Positions 27,070-38,226 of a stretch of 64,000 nucleotides of DNA are shown here, in pieces. This DNA is from Prevotella sp. (GTDB lineage: Bacteria; Bacteroidota; Bacteroidia; Bacteroidales; Bacteroidaceae): the NCBI GenBank assembly GCA_017428805.1, contig JAFRQC010000017.1:19842-83841 (forward strand), read 5' to 3'. Position 1 is the first letter of the stretch; the number at the start of each line of letters is the position of its first letter. Position numbers and translations under genes: made by a program. The notes beneath the pieces are model-generated. The model had not been told where the DNA came from. It did no database searches and saw only the letters and a list, made by a program, of their open reading frames with translations.

Positions 27070-27686
27070 AGAAACTCGCAGAGTTTCGCAACAGCTCTGG
27101 CCCGATGGCTGATGTGGTTCTTGATGTCCATACCAAGTTCAGCGAAGGTCTTGTCATAGCCGTCAGGCTGGAAGATGGGGTCGTAGCCGAAGCCCTCTCC
27201 TCCCCTGCGCTCTCTGATGATTTCACCCTCAACGATGCCCTCAAACTGATGGATATCCTTGATAGCGGTGCAACCGCAGGGACAGACATTCTTCTTCTGT
27301 ATTAACGCAATAACCGTGCGAAATCTTGCACGGCGGTTGTTATTATTTCCTAATTCTCTCAACAGACGGGCCATATTTGCCTCAGAATTATGGGAAATGG
27401 TTTGGTCGTTGGACTCCATACTGGCATAGCGGGCTGAATAGATGCCAGGTGCTCCACCTAATGCTTCTACCTCAAGACCTGTATCATCAGCAAAGCAGTC
27501 GATATGATAGTGGTCATAGACGTATTGAGCCTTTTGCAGGGCATTCGCTTCAAGTGTCTTGCCAGTCTCAGGGATATCTACATCACAACCGATATCCTTC
27601 AGCGACAGCACTTCGATGGACTCTCCAAGTATTGAACGAATCTCAGAGAGTTTATGCTGATTGTTTGTAGCGAATACGATTTTCAT
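27057..27686 (-). CDS. rdgB: XTP/dITP pyrophosphatase
   Basis: Removes non-canonical purine nucleotides. [20 protein letters not shown], the acidic [20 protein letters not shown] site and the C-terminal [11 protein letters not shown] with SHRARA are present. 209 residues, slightly long. The extra length is an insert of about a dozen residues after VIALIQKKN that carries CPCGC, before FEGIVEGEI. Start overlaps the yitT end by 4 bases (ATGA), so translation is coupled. Confidence 0.93.
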   Translation of the reverse strand: MKIVFATNNQHKLSEIRSILGESIEVLSLKDIGCDVDIPETGKTLEANALQKAQYVYDHYHIDCFADDTGLEVEALGGAPGIYSARYASMESNDQTISHNSEANMARLLRELGNNNNRRARFRTVIALIQKKNVCPCGCTAIKDIHQFEGIVEGEIIRERRGGEGFGYDPIFQPDGYDKTFAELGMDIKNHISHRARAVAKLCEFLNDK

Positions 27687-28705
27687 GATGCTTTGTTTTT
27701 GTTATAGATTTCGTCTATCTTCTTGTCAATCTTCTTAGCGTTCTTCTTTGTCTTCTCTATGGCGGCATCAATCTTTTTGATCTCCTTGACCCTCACTCTC
27801 ATCTCATCAAAGCCCTCGCCATAGACACCAATGACGGCACTCTGTGAGACGAAGGCCTGTGGGTCGATCATCTTGATGAGACGGAAGATGTTCACGCTCT
27901 CGTTCTTCCTGGCAAGGATACAGAGCACTTTCATCTCCTGTCCTGTGTACCAGCCGTGACCGTCAAGAATTGTCACACCGTGGTTCATCTCTGTGCCGAT
28001 GGCATTGGCAATCTCCTGCCACTTGCGAGAGAAAATAAAGAACTGCACGGACTGGCGACGGGCGTTCATCACATAATCAAGTACATAGTTCTCCATCGTC
28101 ATCACACAGAAGCCGAACATCACCTTATGGGCACGCTCCAGATAAGTACCAAACTGTGGGAAGAACATACAGGAGCCGATGATACAGAAGTCGGCAGCGA
28201 TAAGCACATTGCCCAGAGAGACGTTAGGGTGGAACTTATTGACCGATGCGGCGATGATATCCGTACCTCCTGTGGAGCCGTTGTGAGTGAAGACAGTAGC
28301 CAAGGCGATACCCGTCAGCACACAGCCGATAATCATCGACATGAAGTCCTGCCCCTCACCCATGAGCTTAAACGGCAGGCCGTTATCCTGTTTAGGCAGA
28401 AGATCCTGGGCAAACAGCAGCATAAAGTAAAGGGTGAAGATGGCAAATATCGTCTTCATCAGGAATTTTACACCCAAAATCTTCAAGGCTACCACCAGCA
28501 GGATGCCGTTGATGATGATGTAGGTATTCTCCAGATGGAAGCCTGTGGCGTAGTAGATGATGGCCGAGAGACCAGTCACGCCACCTGCCACAATCTGATA
28601 GGGCATCAGGAAGACAGTGAAGGCGACAGTATAGATGGCGAGACCAAGGGTTATAAACATATAATCCCTGGCCTCGGCCAAAATCATTTTGTTTTGTAAT
28701 GTCAT
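27683..28705 (-). CDS. YitT family membrane protein
   Basis: 340 residues with about five or six membrane helices in the first 215 ([40 protein letters not shown] and others). The signature [20 protein letters not shown] is present. The C-terminal cytoplasmic DUF2179 domain ([20 protein letters not shown] to [19 protein letters not shown]) is followed by a Lys-rich tail. Transport role unknown. Start codon directly abuts the leuS stop with no spacer and its end overlaps rdgB, so leuS-yitT-rdgB-porZ behave as one run. Confidence 0.88.
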   Translation of the reverse strand: MTLQNKMILAEARDYMFITLGLAIYTVAFTVFLMPYQIVAGGVTGLSAIIYYATGFHLENTYIIINGILLVVALKILGVKFLMKTIFAIFTLYFMLLFAQDLLPKQDNGLPFKLMGEGQDFMSMIIGCVLTGIALATVFTHNGSTGGTDIIAASVNKFHPNVSLGNVLIAADFCIIGSCMFFPQFGTYLERAHKVMFGFCVMTMENYVLDYVMNARRQSVQFFIFSRKWQEIANAIGTEMNHGVTILDGHGWYTGQEMKVLCILARKNESVNIFRLIKMIDPQAFVSQSAVIGVYGEGFDEMRVRVKEIKKIDAAIEKTKKNAKKIDKKIDEIYNKNKAS

Positions 28706-31537
28706 TTATTTCTTTAAAACGATGTTCACCATACGCTTAGGGACGATGATAACCTTTGCTACCTGGAAACCATCAAGATACTTTTGCGAACGCTCGTCTG
28801 CCAATACAGCATCCTGGATGGTCTGGTTGTCGGCATCAGCAGCGAACGACATCTCAAAGCGGGCCTTACCGTTGAAGGCGATACCCAACTTCACCTGACT
28901 CTCTACCAGATACTCTTCATTCCATATAGGCCATTGGGCGTCGCAGACACTTCCCTCGCCACCAAGCTGTTCCCAGAGTTCCTCAGCAATATGAGGAGCG
29001 AAGGGAGCAATGAGGATGACGAGCGTCTTCAGCAGTTCCTTGTTCTTGCACTTCTGCTGTGAGAGTTCGTTCACGCAGATCATAAAGGCAGAGATAGAAG
29101 TGTTATAGCTGAAGGTCTCAATATCCTGAGACACCTTCTTGATGAGCTTATGTACACTCTTCAGATTCTCAGGCGTAGCCTCTGACTCCTGACTCCTGTC
29201 TCCTGACTCCTGATTAAAGAGGTTCCAGAACTTACGCAGGAAACGGTGACAGCCGTCGATACCGTTGGTATCCCAAGGCTTAGACTGCTCCACAGGACCC
29301 AGGAACATCTCATAGAGACGCAGGGTGTCGGCACCATACTTCTCAACGATCATATCCGGGTTCACCACGTTGAACATCGACTTAGACATCTTCTCAATGG
29401 CCCAGCCGCAGATATATTTTCCATTCTCAAGGATGAACTCAGCGTTCTCATATTCAGGGCGCCAAGCCTTGAAGGCATCAATGTCGAGGACATCGGCAGA
29501 GACGATGTTTACATCGACGTGGATAGGCGTCGTGGTGTATTTGTCCTTCAGACCGAAGCTGACAAACTTACCCTTATCAGCACCCTCGTCCTCAATACGA
29601 TAGACGAAGTTACTGCGGCCCTGGATCATACCCTGATTGACGAGCTTCTTGAAGGGCTCATCCTCGCAGGAGTAACCAGAATCATAGAGGAACTTATTCC
29701 AGAAACGGCTGTAGATCAAGTGACCAGTAGCGTGCTCTGTACCTCCTACATAGAGGTCAACATTGCGCCAGTACTCATCAGCATCGCGACTGACGAGCGC
29801 CTTCTCATTCTTGGGATCCATATAACGGAGATAGTAAGCCGAACTTCCAGCAAAGCCAGGCATCGTGTTCAGCTCCAAGGGGAAGACGGTTTTATTGTCG
29901 ATCTCATCCTTTGATACCACCTTGTCGAACTTGGTATCCCAAGCCCACATCTTGGCACGTCCCAATGGAGGCTCGCCAGTCTCAGTAGGCTGGTACTTGT
30001 CAATCTCAGGAAGCTCCAAGGGCAGACACTCCTTGGGAATCATATAGGGCATATCGTCCTTGTAGTAGACAGGGAACGGCTCGCCCCAATAGCGCTGACG
30101 GGAGAAGATGGCGTCGCGCAGACGATAGTTCACCTTCACACGACCAAGACCCTTCTCTGTCACAAACTTCTTTGTGGCAGCGATGGCCTCCTTCACAGTC
30201 AGACCATTCAGAGAGAACTTGGCGCTGGCTGAGTTACACATAATACCTTCCTTGGCGTCGTAGCTCTCCTCAGAGACATCGGCACCCTCAATCAGCGGAA
30301 TGATGGGGAGGTTGAAGTGCTTGGCGAAGGCATAGTCACGGGAGTCGTGAGCAGGTACGGCCATAATAGCACCAGTACCATAACCAGCCAGCACATATTC
30401 TGCAATCCAAATGGGGATCTTCTCATCGTTGAACGGATTGATGGCGTAAGAACCAGAGAACACACCCGTCACCTTGTGATCCATCTGACGGTCGCGCTCT
30501 GTACGTTTCTTCACATAATCAAGGTATTTCTCTACCTCTTCTTTCTGCTCTGGTGTAGTGAGTTCTGCCACAAGGTCTGACTCAGGGGCCAACACCATAA
30601 AGGTGACACCAAACATGGTATCGGCGCGGGTGGTGAAGATAGTGAAGTGCTTGTCGCTATCTGCCACCTTGAACTCTACCTCCGTACCCTCAGAGCGACC
30701 AATCCAGTTGCGCTGGGTCTCCTTCAGAGAGTCTGTCCAGTCGATGACTTCCAGACCATCAAGGAGCCTCTGAGCATAAGCCGACACACGGAGGCACCAC
30801 TGGCGCATCTTCTTCTGCACCACAGGATAACCACCACGGACTGAGACACCATCGACGACTTCATCATTGGCAAGAACGGTTCCCAGCTTAGGGCACCAGT
30901 TCACCATCGTGTCAGCGAGGTAGGCGATACGGTAGTTCATCAGCACCTCCTGCTTCTTCTTCTCAGAGAAGCCAGCCCAGTCAGAAGCCGTGAAATGAAG
31001 CTCCTCAGTACCAAGGGCATGACAATCCTCTGTACCCATCAGTTCAAAGTGCTCAATGAGTTTGATGGTCGGCTGAGCCTTGTGAGACGAGGTTGAGAAA
31101 TAACTCTTGAACATCCGCTGGAAGGCCCACTGCGTCCACTTATAGTAGATGGGGTCGCAGGTGCGGACCTCACGCTCCCAGTCAAAGCTGAAGCCGATCT
31201 TATCCAACTGCGAACGATAACGGTCGATATTTTCAAAGGTGGTCTTCTCAGGATGCTGACCTGTCTGGATGGCGTACTGCTCTGCAGGCAGACCGTAGGC
31301 ATCATAGCCCATGGGATTCAATACGTTGAAGCCCTGCAGACGCTTATAACGGGCATAGATATCTGAGGCGATATAGCCCAAGGGATGACCTACGTGCAAG
31401 CCTGCCCCAGAGGGATAAGGGAACATATTCAGCACGTAGAATTTCTTCTTGTTCTTGTCCTCCACTACGCGATAGGTACCATTCTCTACCCATCGCTTCT
31501 GCCATTTCTGTTCAATGTCTCTGAAATTGTAATCCAT
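28706..31537 (-). CDS. leuS: Leucyl-tRNA synthetase
   Basis: Charges tRNA-Leu. 943 residues. Class I signature [18 protein letters not shown] (HIGH-like) near residue 36-54, editing domain with [15 protein letters not shown], and KMSKS in [15 protein letters not shown]. The anticodon-binding region holds an insert [16 protein letters not shown] produced by the ACTCCTG DNA repeat (29185-29212); the same peptide occurs in RNase III. The -7 box TATCTTTG is at 31586-31593. Confidence 0.96.
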   Translation of the reverse strand: MDYNFRDIEQKWQKRWVENGTYRVVEDKNKKKFYVLNMFPYPSGAGLHVGHPLGYIASDIYARYKRLQGFNVLNPMGYDAYGLPAEQYAIQTGQHPEKTTFENIDRYRSQLDKIGFSFDWEREVRTCDPIYYKWTQWAFQRMFKSYFSTSSHKAQPTIKLIEHFELMGTEDCHALGTEELHFTASDWAGFSEKKKQEVLMNYRIAYLADTMVNWCPKLGTVLANDEVVDGVSVRGGYPVVQKKMRQWCLRVSAYAQRLLDGLEVIDWTDSLKETQRNWIGRSEGTEVEFKVADSDKHFTIFTTRADTMFGVTFMVLAPESDLVAELTTPEQKEEVEKYLDYVKKRTERDRQMDHKVTGVFSGSYAINPFNDEKIPIWIAEYVLAGYGTGAIMAVPAHDSRDYAFAKHFNLPIIPLIEGADVSEESYDAKEGIMCNSASAKFSLNGLTVKEAIAATKKFVTEKGLGRVKVNYRLRDAIFSRQRYWGEPFPVYYKDDMPYMIPKECLPLELPEIDKYQPTETGEPPLGRAKMWAWDTKFDKVVSKDEIDNKTVFPLELNTMPGFAGSSAYYLRYMDPKNEKALVSRDADEYWRNVDLYVGGTEHATGHLIYSRFWNKFLYDSGYSCEDEPFKKLVNQGMIQGRSNFVYRIEDEGADKGKFVSFGLKDKYTTTPIHVDVNIVSADVLDIDAFKAWRPEYENAEFILENGKYICGWAIEKMSKSMFNVVNPDMIVEKYGADTLRLYEMFLGPVEQSKPWDTNGIDGCHRFLRKFWNLFNQESGDRSQESEATPENLKSVHKLIKKVSQDIETFSYNTSISAFMICVNELSQQKCKNKELLKTLVILIAPFAPHIAEELWEQLGGEGSVCDAQWPIWNEEYLVESQVKLGIAFNGKARFEMSFAADADNQTIQDAVLADERSQKYLDGFQVAKVIIVPKRMVNIVLKK
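29185..29212. repeat. Heptamer tandem repeat (ACTCCTG)4 in leuS
   Basis: Units ACTCCTG, ACTCCTG, TCTCCTG, ACTCCTG lie in the leuS coding region and encode part of a Ser/Gln/Glu-rich insert. Same unit as in rnc. Confidence 0.85.
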
Positions 31538-31585
31538 TGTATTTTTGCTTTAATTTATTGTTTCCGTACATTATTATTGAGGCTG

Positions 31586-31593
31586 CAAAGATA
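31586..31593 (-). promoter_or_regulatory. -7 promoter box of leuS
   Basis: Minus-strand TATCTTTG, exact TAnnTTTG, 49 bases before the leuS ATG. Confidence 0.65.
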
Positions 31594-31642
31594 CGAATAA
31601 GTGAGCAGACTGCCAAAGGAAATATCAAATAAATACAAAAAA

Positions 31643-31681
31643 CCTCCCGTTTCCAGCGATTCTTAGCCGAAAAACGGGAGG
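31643..31681 (-). terminator. Terminator after outer-membrane protein gene
   Basis: CCTCCCGTTT (31643-31652) pairs perfectly with AAACGGGAGG (31672-31681). On the minus strand it is followed by TTTTTTG, an intrinsic terminator for the barrel gene that ends at 31702. Confidence 0.85.
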
Positions 31682-31701
31682 CGTATAGGGTTTAAACGCT
31701 A

Positions 31702-32217
31702 TTAGAACTTGTAGATGATACCAGCGGCAAGCACAAAGGCTGTGCCGTGACCGAACTGTAATTTAGCATCAAAGTTACCAGCAATCTTATCGGTGAAGTC
31801 GTATTGGGCACCAGCACCAATCTGGCCGATGAAATCAGTTGAACTGCCTCCCTCGCTACTGAGATGATAAGTCTGTCCTTCATAATGTACACTAATATCT
31901 TCAGATTTAGCGCTGCTATGTGCAACTCCTAATCCGGCGATAGGATAGACATTGATCTTATCAGCAACGTTGAACAGATAGTTGGCCGAAGCTAAAATGG
32001 TAAACATTGAGACGCCATCCTTCTTAAAGTAGTAGGTAAACTCACCATCACCACGCAGGTTGTCGATGATGAAATACTGGTATCTTGCACCAATACCAAA
32101 CATAGATGCCTTAGTGTTGAAGTTCAGCGAACCACCAACAGCCATCTCACCCTTCTCCTGTGCAAAAGCACCCACGCTAAACAGCGCAACACATAAAGTT
32201 AAAAACAGTTTTTTCAT
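31702..32217 (-). CDS. Small outer-membrane beta-barrel porin-like protein
   Basis: 171 residues with signal peptide (MKKLFLTLCVALFSVGAFAQ). Amphipathic strands follow (MAVGGSLNFNTKASMFGIGA, NLRGDGEFTYYFKKDGVS, DKINVYPIAGLGVAHS), ending in the barrel C-terminus VLAAGIIYKF. Probably an eight-stranded OmpA/OmpX-like barrel. Single gene with its own -7 box (CAAAGATA on plus, 32274-32281) and terminator. Confidence 0.8.
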   Translation of the reverse strand: MKKLFLTLCVALFSVGAFAQEKGEMAVGGSLNFNTKASMFGIGARYQYFIIDNLRGDGEFTYYFKKDGVSMFTILASANYLFNVADKINVYPIAGLGVAHSSAKSEDISVHYEGQTYHLSSEGGSSTDFIGQIGAGAQYDFTDKIAGNFDAKLQFGHGTAFVLAAGIIYKF

Positions 32218-32338
32218 ACTCTTAACATGTTAAATGGATTAGTAAATGTTATTTGATTTAATCAATTTGGGCACAAAGATAGAGATTATTTTTGAGATAT
32301 GCAACATTTTTTAGGAAAAATGTAACATAGATAGTGTA

Positions 32339-34960
32339 TTACTTACCACTGACTATCTTTTTGATGTCGTTGAGTTTGTTGAGGGCTTCCAAGGGCGTGA
32401 GATTGTTCACATCAAGGCCAAGGATTTCATCGCGAACCTGACAAAGCACAGGGTCATCGAGTTGAAAGAACGATAATTGCATACCTTCACGGGAAGCTGC
32501 AATCTCTGCTGTCGGCTTGCCAACAGCACCCACCTGGGCATTATCCGACTCCAACTGTTTCAGAATCACGTTGGCACGCTTCACAATGCTGCGAGGCATA
32601 CCAGCAATCTCTGCCACGTGGATACCAAAGGAGTGCTCACTCCCACCCTTTTCCAACTTACGCAGGAAGATGACCTTACCATTGACCTCCTTCACAGAAA
32701 CGTTATAATTCTTGATGCGGGAGAAGTTCTTCTCCATCTCGTTCAGTTCATGATAGTGTGTGGCGAAGAGGGTTCTGGGGTGGCCCTTGGCGTTCTCATG
32801 GAGATATTCCACGATGGCCCAGGCGATGGAGATACCGTCGTAAGTGCTGGTGCCTCGGCCTAACTCGTCAAACAACACCAACGAGCGGCTGCTGACATTA
32901 TTCAGAATGTTTGACGCCTCCGTCATCTCCACCATAAACGTAGATTCACCCAGGGAGATATTATCCGAGGCTCCCACACGAGTGAAGATCTTATCCACCA
33001 GACCTATCTTGGCTGCCTCTGCAGGCACAAAGCAGCCTATCTGGGCGAGCAGCACGATGAGTGCCGTCTGTCTGAGCAAGGCAGACTTACCAGCCATATT
33101 GGGACCTGTGATGATGATAATCTGCTGACGCTCGTTGTCGAGCAGGATATCATTAGGCACATAGCGTTCGCCCAAGGGCAGTTCCTGTTCAATCACAGGG
33201 TGGCGACCTTGTTTGATGTCTATCACCTCCGTCTCGTCTATCACAGGACGTACATATTTGTTCTCTTCTGCAGTCTTGGCAAAGCTCAGCAGACAGTCGA
33301 GATGGGCGATGATATTGGCGTTGATCTGTATCTGTGGGATGAACTCCTGCATACCCAAAATGAGGTCGTTGAAGAGCTTTGCCTCAAGACTTAGGATCCT
33401 GTCCTCAGCCCCAAGGATCTTTTCCTCGTACTCCTTCAGTTCTTGAGTGATATAACGCTCAGCCTGGGCCAGCGTCTGCTTACGTACCCACTCTGGAGGC
33501 ACCAGGTCTTTATAGGTATTGCGCACCTCCAAGTAATAGCCGAATACGTTGTTATAGCCTATCTTCAGCGAGCTGATACCCGTCTCCTGAGCCTCCCGCT
33601 CCTGGATCTTCAACAGGTAGTCCTTGCCGCTATAGGCGATGGTTCTTAACTCATCGAGTTCTGCATTGACGCCGTCGCGGATGACTCCACCCTTGGCTAC
33701 CAGCTGAGGCGGATCATTCTGAATCTCCTTCTCAATCCTGTCTCGCAGCGATTCGCACAGGTTCAACTGCTCCCCTACCCTTTTCAGGGCCTCGTTGTCA
33801 GCATAGAGACAAGCGGTCTTGATGGGTTGTATAGCCTGCAAAGCCACCTTCAACTGCACCACTTCACGAGGCGAAACACGCCCTACGGCTACCTTTGAGA
33901 TGATACGCTCCAAGTCGCCAATACGATGCAACTGCTCATCGACACATTGGCGGAAGTCAGGTTCGCGATAGTAATACTCTACGATGTCAAGACGCTCGTT
34001 GATAGGCTTCACATCTTTCAAAGGGAAGACCAACCAGCGCCTCATCAGACGACCACCCATCGGACTTACTGTCTTGTCGATGACATCCAGCAGCGATTTG
34101 CCGTCATCCTGCATCGGATGGATCAGTTCAAGGCTGCGGATGGTGAATTTATCCAGCCGGACATACTTATCTTCCTCAATGCGAGAGATGCTGGTGATAT
34201 GGCCAATCTGGGTGTGCTGCGTCTGTTCAAGATAGACTAAGATGGCTCCTGCGGCGATGACACCTGCTTGCAGATGCTCCACACCAAAACCTTTCAGGTT
34301 CTTCACATTGAAGTGTCGTAGCAGTTTCTGTTTGGAAGTCTGGTCTGTGAATACCCAGTCGTCAAGCTGGAAGGTGAAGAACTTTGTGCCAAAGAGGCGT
34401 TCAAAGTCCTGTTTGCGAGTCCTGTCGAAGAGGATTTCCTTGGGCGAGAAGTTGCCCAAGAGTTTTTCCACATAGTCAGCTGTTCCCTCACCAGTAAGGA
34501 ACTCGCCTGTGGAGATATCGAGGAAGGCGACACCAAACGATGCCTTGCCGAAATGGATGGCAGCGAGGAAGTTGTTTTCCTTATAATTGAGGACGTTGTC
34601 TGAGAGCGCAACACCAGGCGTCACCAACTCCGTGATACCTCGCTTGACGAGCTTCTTCGTCAGCTTGGGATCCTCCAACTGGTCACAGATGGCCACACGC
34701 TTGCCTGCCCTGATAAGTTTTGGCAGATAGGTGTCGAGGGCGTGATGGGGGAAGCCAGCCATCTCGTCACCCTTGATGCCGGCACCGTTGTTACGATGGG
34801 TGAGGGTGATGCCGAGGATCTTTGCTGCCGTGATGGCGTCTTCGCAGTAGGTCTCATAGAAGTCCCCACAGCGGAAGAGCATCACCGCATCAGGGTGTTT
34901 CGCCTTCAGATCGAAGAACTGCTTCATCATCGGGGTCAGCTCCCCGTCCTTCTTCGCCAT
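32339..34960 (-). CDS. mutS: DNA mismatch repair protein MutS
   Basis: Recognises mispairs and starts repair. 873 residues. Mismatch-binding Phe-x-Glu appears in [17 protein letters not shown]. Walker A is [20 protein letters not shown], Walker [20 protein letters not shown], then the conserved [11 protein letters not shown]-terminal dimer helix region is present. Between leuS-side barrel gene and the cytidylate-kinase-like gene on the same strand. Confidence 0.96.
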   Translation of the reverse strand: MAKKDGELTPMMKQFFDLKAKHPDAVMLFRCGDFYETYCEDAITAAKILGITLTHRNNGAGIKGDEMAGFPHHALDTYLPKLIRAGKRVAICDQLEDPKLTKKLVKRGITELVTPGVALSDNVLNYKENNFLAAIHFGKASFGVAFLDISTGEFLTGEGTADYVEKLLGNFSPKEILFDRTRKQDFERLFGTKFFTFQLDDWVFTDQTSKQKLLRHFNVKNLKGFGVEHLQAGVIAAGAILVYLEQTQHTQIGHITSISRIEEDKYVRLDKFTIRSLELIHPMQDDGKSLLDVIDKTVSPMGGRLMRRWLVFPLKDVKPINERLDIVEYYYREPDFRQCVDEQLHRIGDLERIISKVAVGRVSPREVVQLKVALQAIQPIKTACLYADNEALKRVGEQLNLCESLRDRIEKEIQNDPPQLVAKGGVIRDGVNAELDELRTIAYSGKDYLLKIQEREAQETGISSLKIGYNNVFGYYLEVRNTYKDLVPPEWVRKQTLAQAERYITQELKEYEEKILGAEDRILSLEAKLFNDLILGMQEFIPQIQINANIIAHLDCLLSFAKTAEENKYVRPVIDETEVIDIKQGRHPVIEQELPLGERYVPNDILLDNERQQIIIITGPNMAGKSALLRQTALIVLLAQIGCFVPAEAAKIGLVDKIFTRVGASDNISLGESTFMVEMTEASNILNNVSSRSLVLFDELGRGTSTYDGISIAWAIVEYLHENAKGHPRTLFATHYHELNEMEKNFSRIKNYNVSVKEVNGKVIFLRKLEKGGSEHSFGIHVAEIAGMPRSIVKRANVILKQLESDNAQVGAVGKPTAEIAASREGMQLSFFQLDDPVLCQVRDEILGLDVNNLTPLEALNKLNDIKKIVSGK

Positions 34961-34962
34961 TA

Positions 34963-34994
34963 TTACCTTTTTACCTTTTTACTTTTTTACCTTT
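34963..34994. repeat. 8-bp tandem repeat (TTACCTTT)4
   Basis: Units TTACCTTT, TTACCTTT, TTACTTTT, TTACCTTT fill the gap between mutS and the cytidylate-kinase-like gene. Confidence 0.85.
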
Positions 34995-35634
34995 ACTTCT
35001 TGATGTACTGTAAGATCATATTCACGATCTCCTCCTCGCTATGTCCGTCGACAGTGAGGACGATGTCGTAGTTACGGGTGTCGTAGCGAGAGGTGCCTGT
35101 GTACTTCTTGACATAGCGCTCACGCATCTTGTCAACCTCCTTGATGATCTTCATAGCCTCCTCACGGGTGATGCTCCGTTTGTCCATCAGACGGGCGATG
35201 CGGAACTCCATACCTGCCTGGATAAGGATGCTCAGATGGTTGGGGTGGTCGCGGAGCACAAAGAAGCCGCTACGGCCTGCGACGACGCACGACTCATCGG
35301 CAGCGATGCCCTTCAGAATCTCCTTCTCAGACTCAAAGATGTCATCTGTAATGAGGAAATCAGGGATGGCCGTCTTGTTGGAAACGAGCTGGGGAGCGGC
35401 AAAGCTGGGCATGATCTTCAGGCTGCGCTTGAAGTCGGCCCACCAGTTGTGCTGCTGGCCCTTCAGCCTCTCAATTTCAGGAGCCGTCAGGTCATACTTC
35501 TTTTCCAGCTCCTGAATGAGCGCCTTGTCGTAGAAAGGCACACCCAGACGGTCTGCTAACATCTTACCAATGGTTCTGCCACCAGAGCCAAGCTCACGGT
35601 TGATTGTAATGACGTACTTTTCTTTCAGATTCAT
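34993..35634 (-). CDS. Cytidylate kinase-like protein
   Basis: 213 residues of the cytidylate-kinase-like family (Cytidylate_kin2). P-loop-like start YVITINRELGSGGRTIGKML, then LADRLGVPFYDKALI, VVAGRSGFFVLRDH, and the Arg-rich lid ARLMDKRSITREEAMKIIKE and DKMRERYVKKYTGTSRYD. True CMP kinase activity is not certain because this family differs from Cmk. Minus-strand -7 box TACCTTTG at 35658-35665. Confidence 0.82.
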   Translation of the reverse strand: MNLKEKYVITINRELGSGGRTIGKMLADRLGVPFYDKALIQELEKKYDLTAPEIERLKGQQHNWWADFKRSLKIMPSFAAPQLVSNKTAIPDFLITDDIFESEKEILKGIAADESCVVAGRSGFFVLRDHPNHLSILIQAGMEFRIARLMDKRSITREEAMKIIKEVDKMRERYVKKYTGTSRYDTRNYDIVLTVDGHSEEEIVNMILQYIKK

Positions 35635-35750
35635 AACGTTATCGTTGATTGTCTCTGCAAAGGTACAAAGAAAAAAGGAGTTAATAGTTAAGAATCAAGA
35701 AAAAATGCAAGAATCGGGTGAAATTTCTTATCTGTTAACGCTTAATTTCC

Positions 35751-35758
35751 TAACTTTG
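35751..35758 (+). promoter_or_regulatory. -7 promoter box of the uracil-DNA glycosylase gene
   Basis: TAACTTTG fits TAnnTTTG and lies only 12 bases before the ATG, so the transcript would have a leader of about six bases or less. Confidence 0.6.
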
Positions 35759-35770
35759 CCAGAAAAAAGA

Positions 35771-36409
35771 ATGTATCTGAACAGAGAGAACATCGAGCGC
35801 AGCACGAATGAAGTGGAGTGGCATCCGCTCATTCCCTTCCTGCCTGAGAACGCCAAGGTGCTGTTCCTGGGCAGCTTTCCGCCACAACGGAAACGCTGGT
35901 GCATCGATTTCTATTACCCCAACTTCATAAACGACCATTGGCGCATCGAGGGGCAAGTGTTCTTTGGCGACCGCAATCACTTTGTGGATGTTGAGAAGAA
36001 GCGCTTTAAGCTGGAGGAGATTGTGGCGTTTTGTCTTTCCAAGGGCATCGCTTTCTTTGATACCTCTACGGCCATCCGACGGCTGAAGGATAATGCTTCA
36101 GATAAGTTCCTTGAGGTGGTGATGCCTACAGACATCCCTACCCTACTCGCCCGCCTGCCTCATCTCCGTGCTATCGTCACCACAGGCGAGAAGGCCACAG
36201 AGACCATCTGCACCTCGCTCCAGATTCCAGAGATACCCAAAGTTAATACCTTCGTTCCTATCCCAGATACCTACAATATGGATGGACAACAGCTTGTGCT
36301 CTATCGCCTCCCCTCTTCCTCACGGGCCTATCCCCTTGCCTTTGACAAGAAAGTGGCAGCCTATCGGCAGATGTTTGACGGTTACTTTAGTGTAGACTCC
36401 CTAAAATAG
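35771..36409 (+). CDS. Uracil-DNA glycosylase family protein
   Basis: 212 residues from ATG 35771 (MYLNRENIERSTNEVEWHPL). AKVLFLGSFPPQRKRWCIDF followed by YYPNFINDHWRI is the N-terminal glycosylase block of a MUG-like family; AIVTTGEKATETICTSLQ and the late LPSSSRAYPL match its C-terminal part. Expected to remove damaged bases. Longer upstream in-frame sequence precedes the promoter, so it is not used. Its last 28 bases overlap the converging lipoprotein gene. Confidence 0.85.
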   Translation: MYLNRENIERSTNEVEWHPLIPFLPENAKVLFLGSFPPQRKRWCIDFYYPNFINDHWRIEGQVFFGDRNHFVDVEKKRFKLEEIVAFCLSKGIAFFDTSTAIRRLKDNASDKFLEVVMPTDIPTLLARLPHLRAIVTTGEKATETICTSLQIPEIPKVNTFVPIPDTYNMDGQQLVLYRLPSSSRAYPLAFDKKVAAYRQMFDGYFSVDSLK

Positions 36410-37395
36410 AACAATTCACCTTTTGAGTTGTAAAGACGAAGGTAATAGCAGTCTACATTGAAAAACTCTATATCTCTGATATGGTTTGCGAAGTAGAGAG
36501 CATCAGTGTCGTTCTCATTTATCATGGTCGAACTGATATCAGTTAATGAAATGCTGCCAGAATAACCTACATCATCAGAAAGCAAAAAGGCTTTATTTGC
36601 TGCGGCTTGATAGTTGCCGTCAAAGGAATTATTACCTGATTTGCCTTTGACTCGGCCATCGTTTTCGAAACAGATGTTGAGCCGTTCGTCGCCCCAAGGT
36701 CCGCCTACTTGATGGGATGTGCCATCTTCATCAATATAGTCCATCAGCGTCCATTGGTATTTCAACATGTCAGGACCTTTCGCATAGTCTACGACTGCCT
36801 CAACAACCCGTCGCTCGATGTTGATGGGCTTCGACTCACGCTTGGGATAGAGATCCCAATAGAAAAGGTCTCCTATGTCGCAAGTATAGCCGTAATCCGG
36901 ATTGATATTGCGGAGGATGCCCAGATACATGCGATAATGATCGTCTTCGTCTACCAGATTATAGATACCGAGTGATTCTGAACCATCGATGCGATAGGTC
37001 CGGCCCACGAGGACGGAATAGCGTTCGAAATCCACCTCTGGAAGCTGCTCATTACCTTTGTAGGCAGTCTGGAACTCTTCCATGCTGTTGATGAGATAGC
37101 AGGGTTGGGCGTCGTACTCCATTTCTCCGAAGAAGCCGGGAAAAACCTCTCCGCCGTCACGATAATAGGGATGATGGAGTTCTGCCTTGAAGAAAGCAGC
37201 CAATCGCTGATAAGTATCATCATCAACACCTGATCTTATCTTGGGCAAGTCAGGCACAGAACTTGTAGAGCCTATAGGGCTTATAGAATTTATAGAGTTT
37301 ATAAGATAATCACTATGGTTATCGCTACTCTCACAGGCACAGAAACAGGCTCCAATCACGGCAGCCACAATGTAAGTCTTCATTTTCATCATCAT
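36382..37395 (-). CDS. Hypothetical lipoprotein
   Basis: 337 residues from ATG 37395 (MMMKMKTYIVAAVIGACFCA) with lipobox CFCAC; starts at 37392, 37389 and 37383 are alternatives. Contains a Ser/Ile-rich stretch after the lipid site coded by a 9-base repeat, then a domain with YSVLVGRTYRIDGSESLGIY and a META-like C-terminal part (LNICFENDGRVKGKSGNNSF, YSGSISLTDISSTMI). Probably periplasmic or surface exposed; function unknown. Confidence 0.75.
   Translation of the reverse strand: MMMKMKTYIVAAVIGACFCACESSDNHSDYLINSINSISPIGSTSSVPDLPKIRSGVDDDTYQRLAAFFKAELHHPYYRDGGEVFPGFFGEMEYDAQPCYLINSMEEFQTAYKGNEQLPEVDFERYSVLVGRTYRIDGSESLGIYNLVDEDDHYRMYLGILRNINPDYGYTCDIGDLFYWDLYPKRESKPINIERRVVEAVVDYAKGPDMLKYQWTLMDYIDEDGTSHQVGGPWGDERLNICFENDGRVKGKSGNNSFDGNYQAAANKAFLLSDDVGYSGSISLTDISSTMINENDTDALYFANHIRDIEFFNVDCYYLRLYNSKGELFYFRESTLK
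37266..37301. repeat. 9-bp tandem repeat in lipoprotein gene
   Basis: Four degenerate 9-base units (TAGAGCCTA, TAGGGCTTA, TAGAATTTA, TAGAGTTTA) code for the residues just after the lipid-modified Cys. Because the unit is 9 bases, copy changes stay in frame. Confidence 0.75.
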
Positions 37396-37512
37396 AACAC
37401 AGTTTGAGTTAATAATCGGGTTCTCTACATATATAATGAATGAGATCATGAAATCTTGCATAAAAAAGCAGAAAATTATAATTAATTAACGAATCATTCC
37501 AAGATTTTTTCG

Positions 37513-37520
37513 TATCTTTG
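37513..37520 (+). promoter_or_regulatory. -7 promoter box of the secreted protein gene at 37539
   Basis: TATCTTTG, exact TAnnTTTG, 19 bases before the ATG. Confidence 0.65.
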
Positions 37521-37538
37521 CACACAAAAATCATCCTT

Positions 37539-38216
37539 ATGAAACGAATATTGATAGCTTTTACCTTACTGCTGAGCCTCTTTTTGAACACAGGCTTGCA
37601 GGCCCAAAACATCCATACCCAATGGCGCCAGAAGACGATTGCCGTCGAGAATGGCGGAGAGAAGCCTACCGTCATCCAGCTCCTGAAGGCTTTTAATAAG
37701 GTGTGGCACTATAAGAGTACAGATGCCTTGCTGGCTGAGGCCGGCGATAAGCTGTATGTGTCAAACGATGCCACAGAAGGCAATTCTGGGCGAGCCTTCG
37801 TCGATTGCGAGGACTACTGTCATTGCTGGTATGACTTTGAGAACTCAGATGACCACATGGTCGAGGCTAGAACCTATCAATGTGACAACGGCCACCTGCT
37901 CTTTGCCGTCATTCTCGCCGAGTCAGGACCCAATGGAAAGTATTTCGGATGCTTCTACGATTATAATCCCAAGACGTCGAAGCTCACGCCGAAAGATGAG
38001 CCGTTTATCGATTTCAGGCCTTTCTGGCCAAACTCGCACATCACCTATGCCCTCGGCGAAGGGTATCTGCAGGTGATACTGGTCATTGAGAGTGCCCCAG
38101 GGATCCAGACGCAATTCACACATTACACCTTCAATGGCAAGCGTTTCGCCTACGATCACCTAGATGCCCTCGGCTATGCCGCCTACGATGAATCTGGCGA
38201 CGAGGAAGAGGAGTGA
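37539..38216 (+). CDS. Hypothetical secreted protein
   Basis: 225 residues from ATG 37539 with signal peptide (MKRILIAFTLLLSLFLNTGL then QAQ). No domain recognised. Notable are VDCEDYCHCWYDFENSDDHM with three Cys and the acidic end DESGDEEEE. Mixed strands in the C-terminal half (HITYALGEGYLQVILVIE). Single-gene unit converging on the next gene. Confidence 0.75.
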   Translation: MKRILIAFTLLLSLFLNTGLQAQNIHTQWRQKTIAVENGGEKPTVIQLLKAFNKVWHYKSTDALLAEAGDKLYVSNDATEGNSGRAFVDCEDYCHCWYDFENSDDHMVEARTYQCDNGHLLFAVILAESGPNGKYFGCFYDYNPKTSKLTPKDEPFIDFRPFWPNSHITYALGEGYLQVILVIESAPGIQTQFTHYTFNGKRFAYDHLDALGYAAYDESGDEEEE

Positions 38217-38226
38217 TCTAAACTCT

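Noticed and set aside
27956..28699. A 247-codon plus-strand frame opposite yitT
   Set aside because: Antisense to conserved membrane protein; His/Asp-rich shadow.
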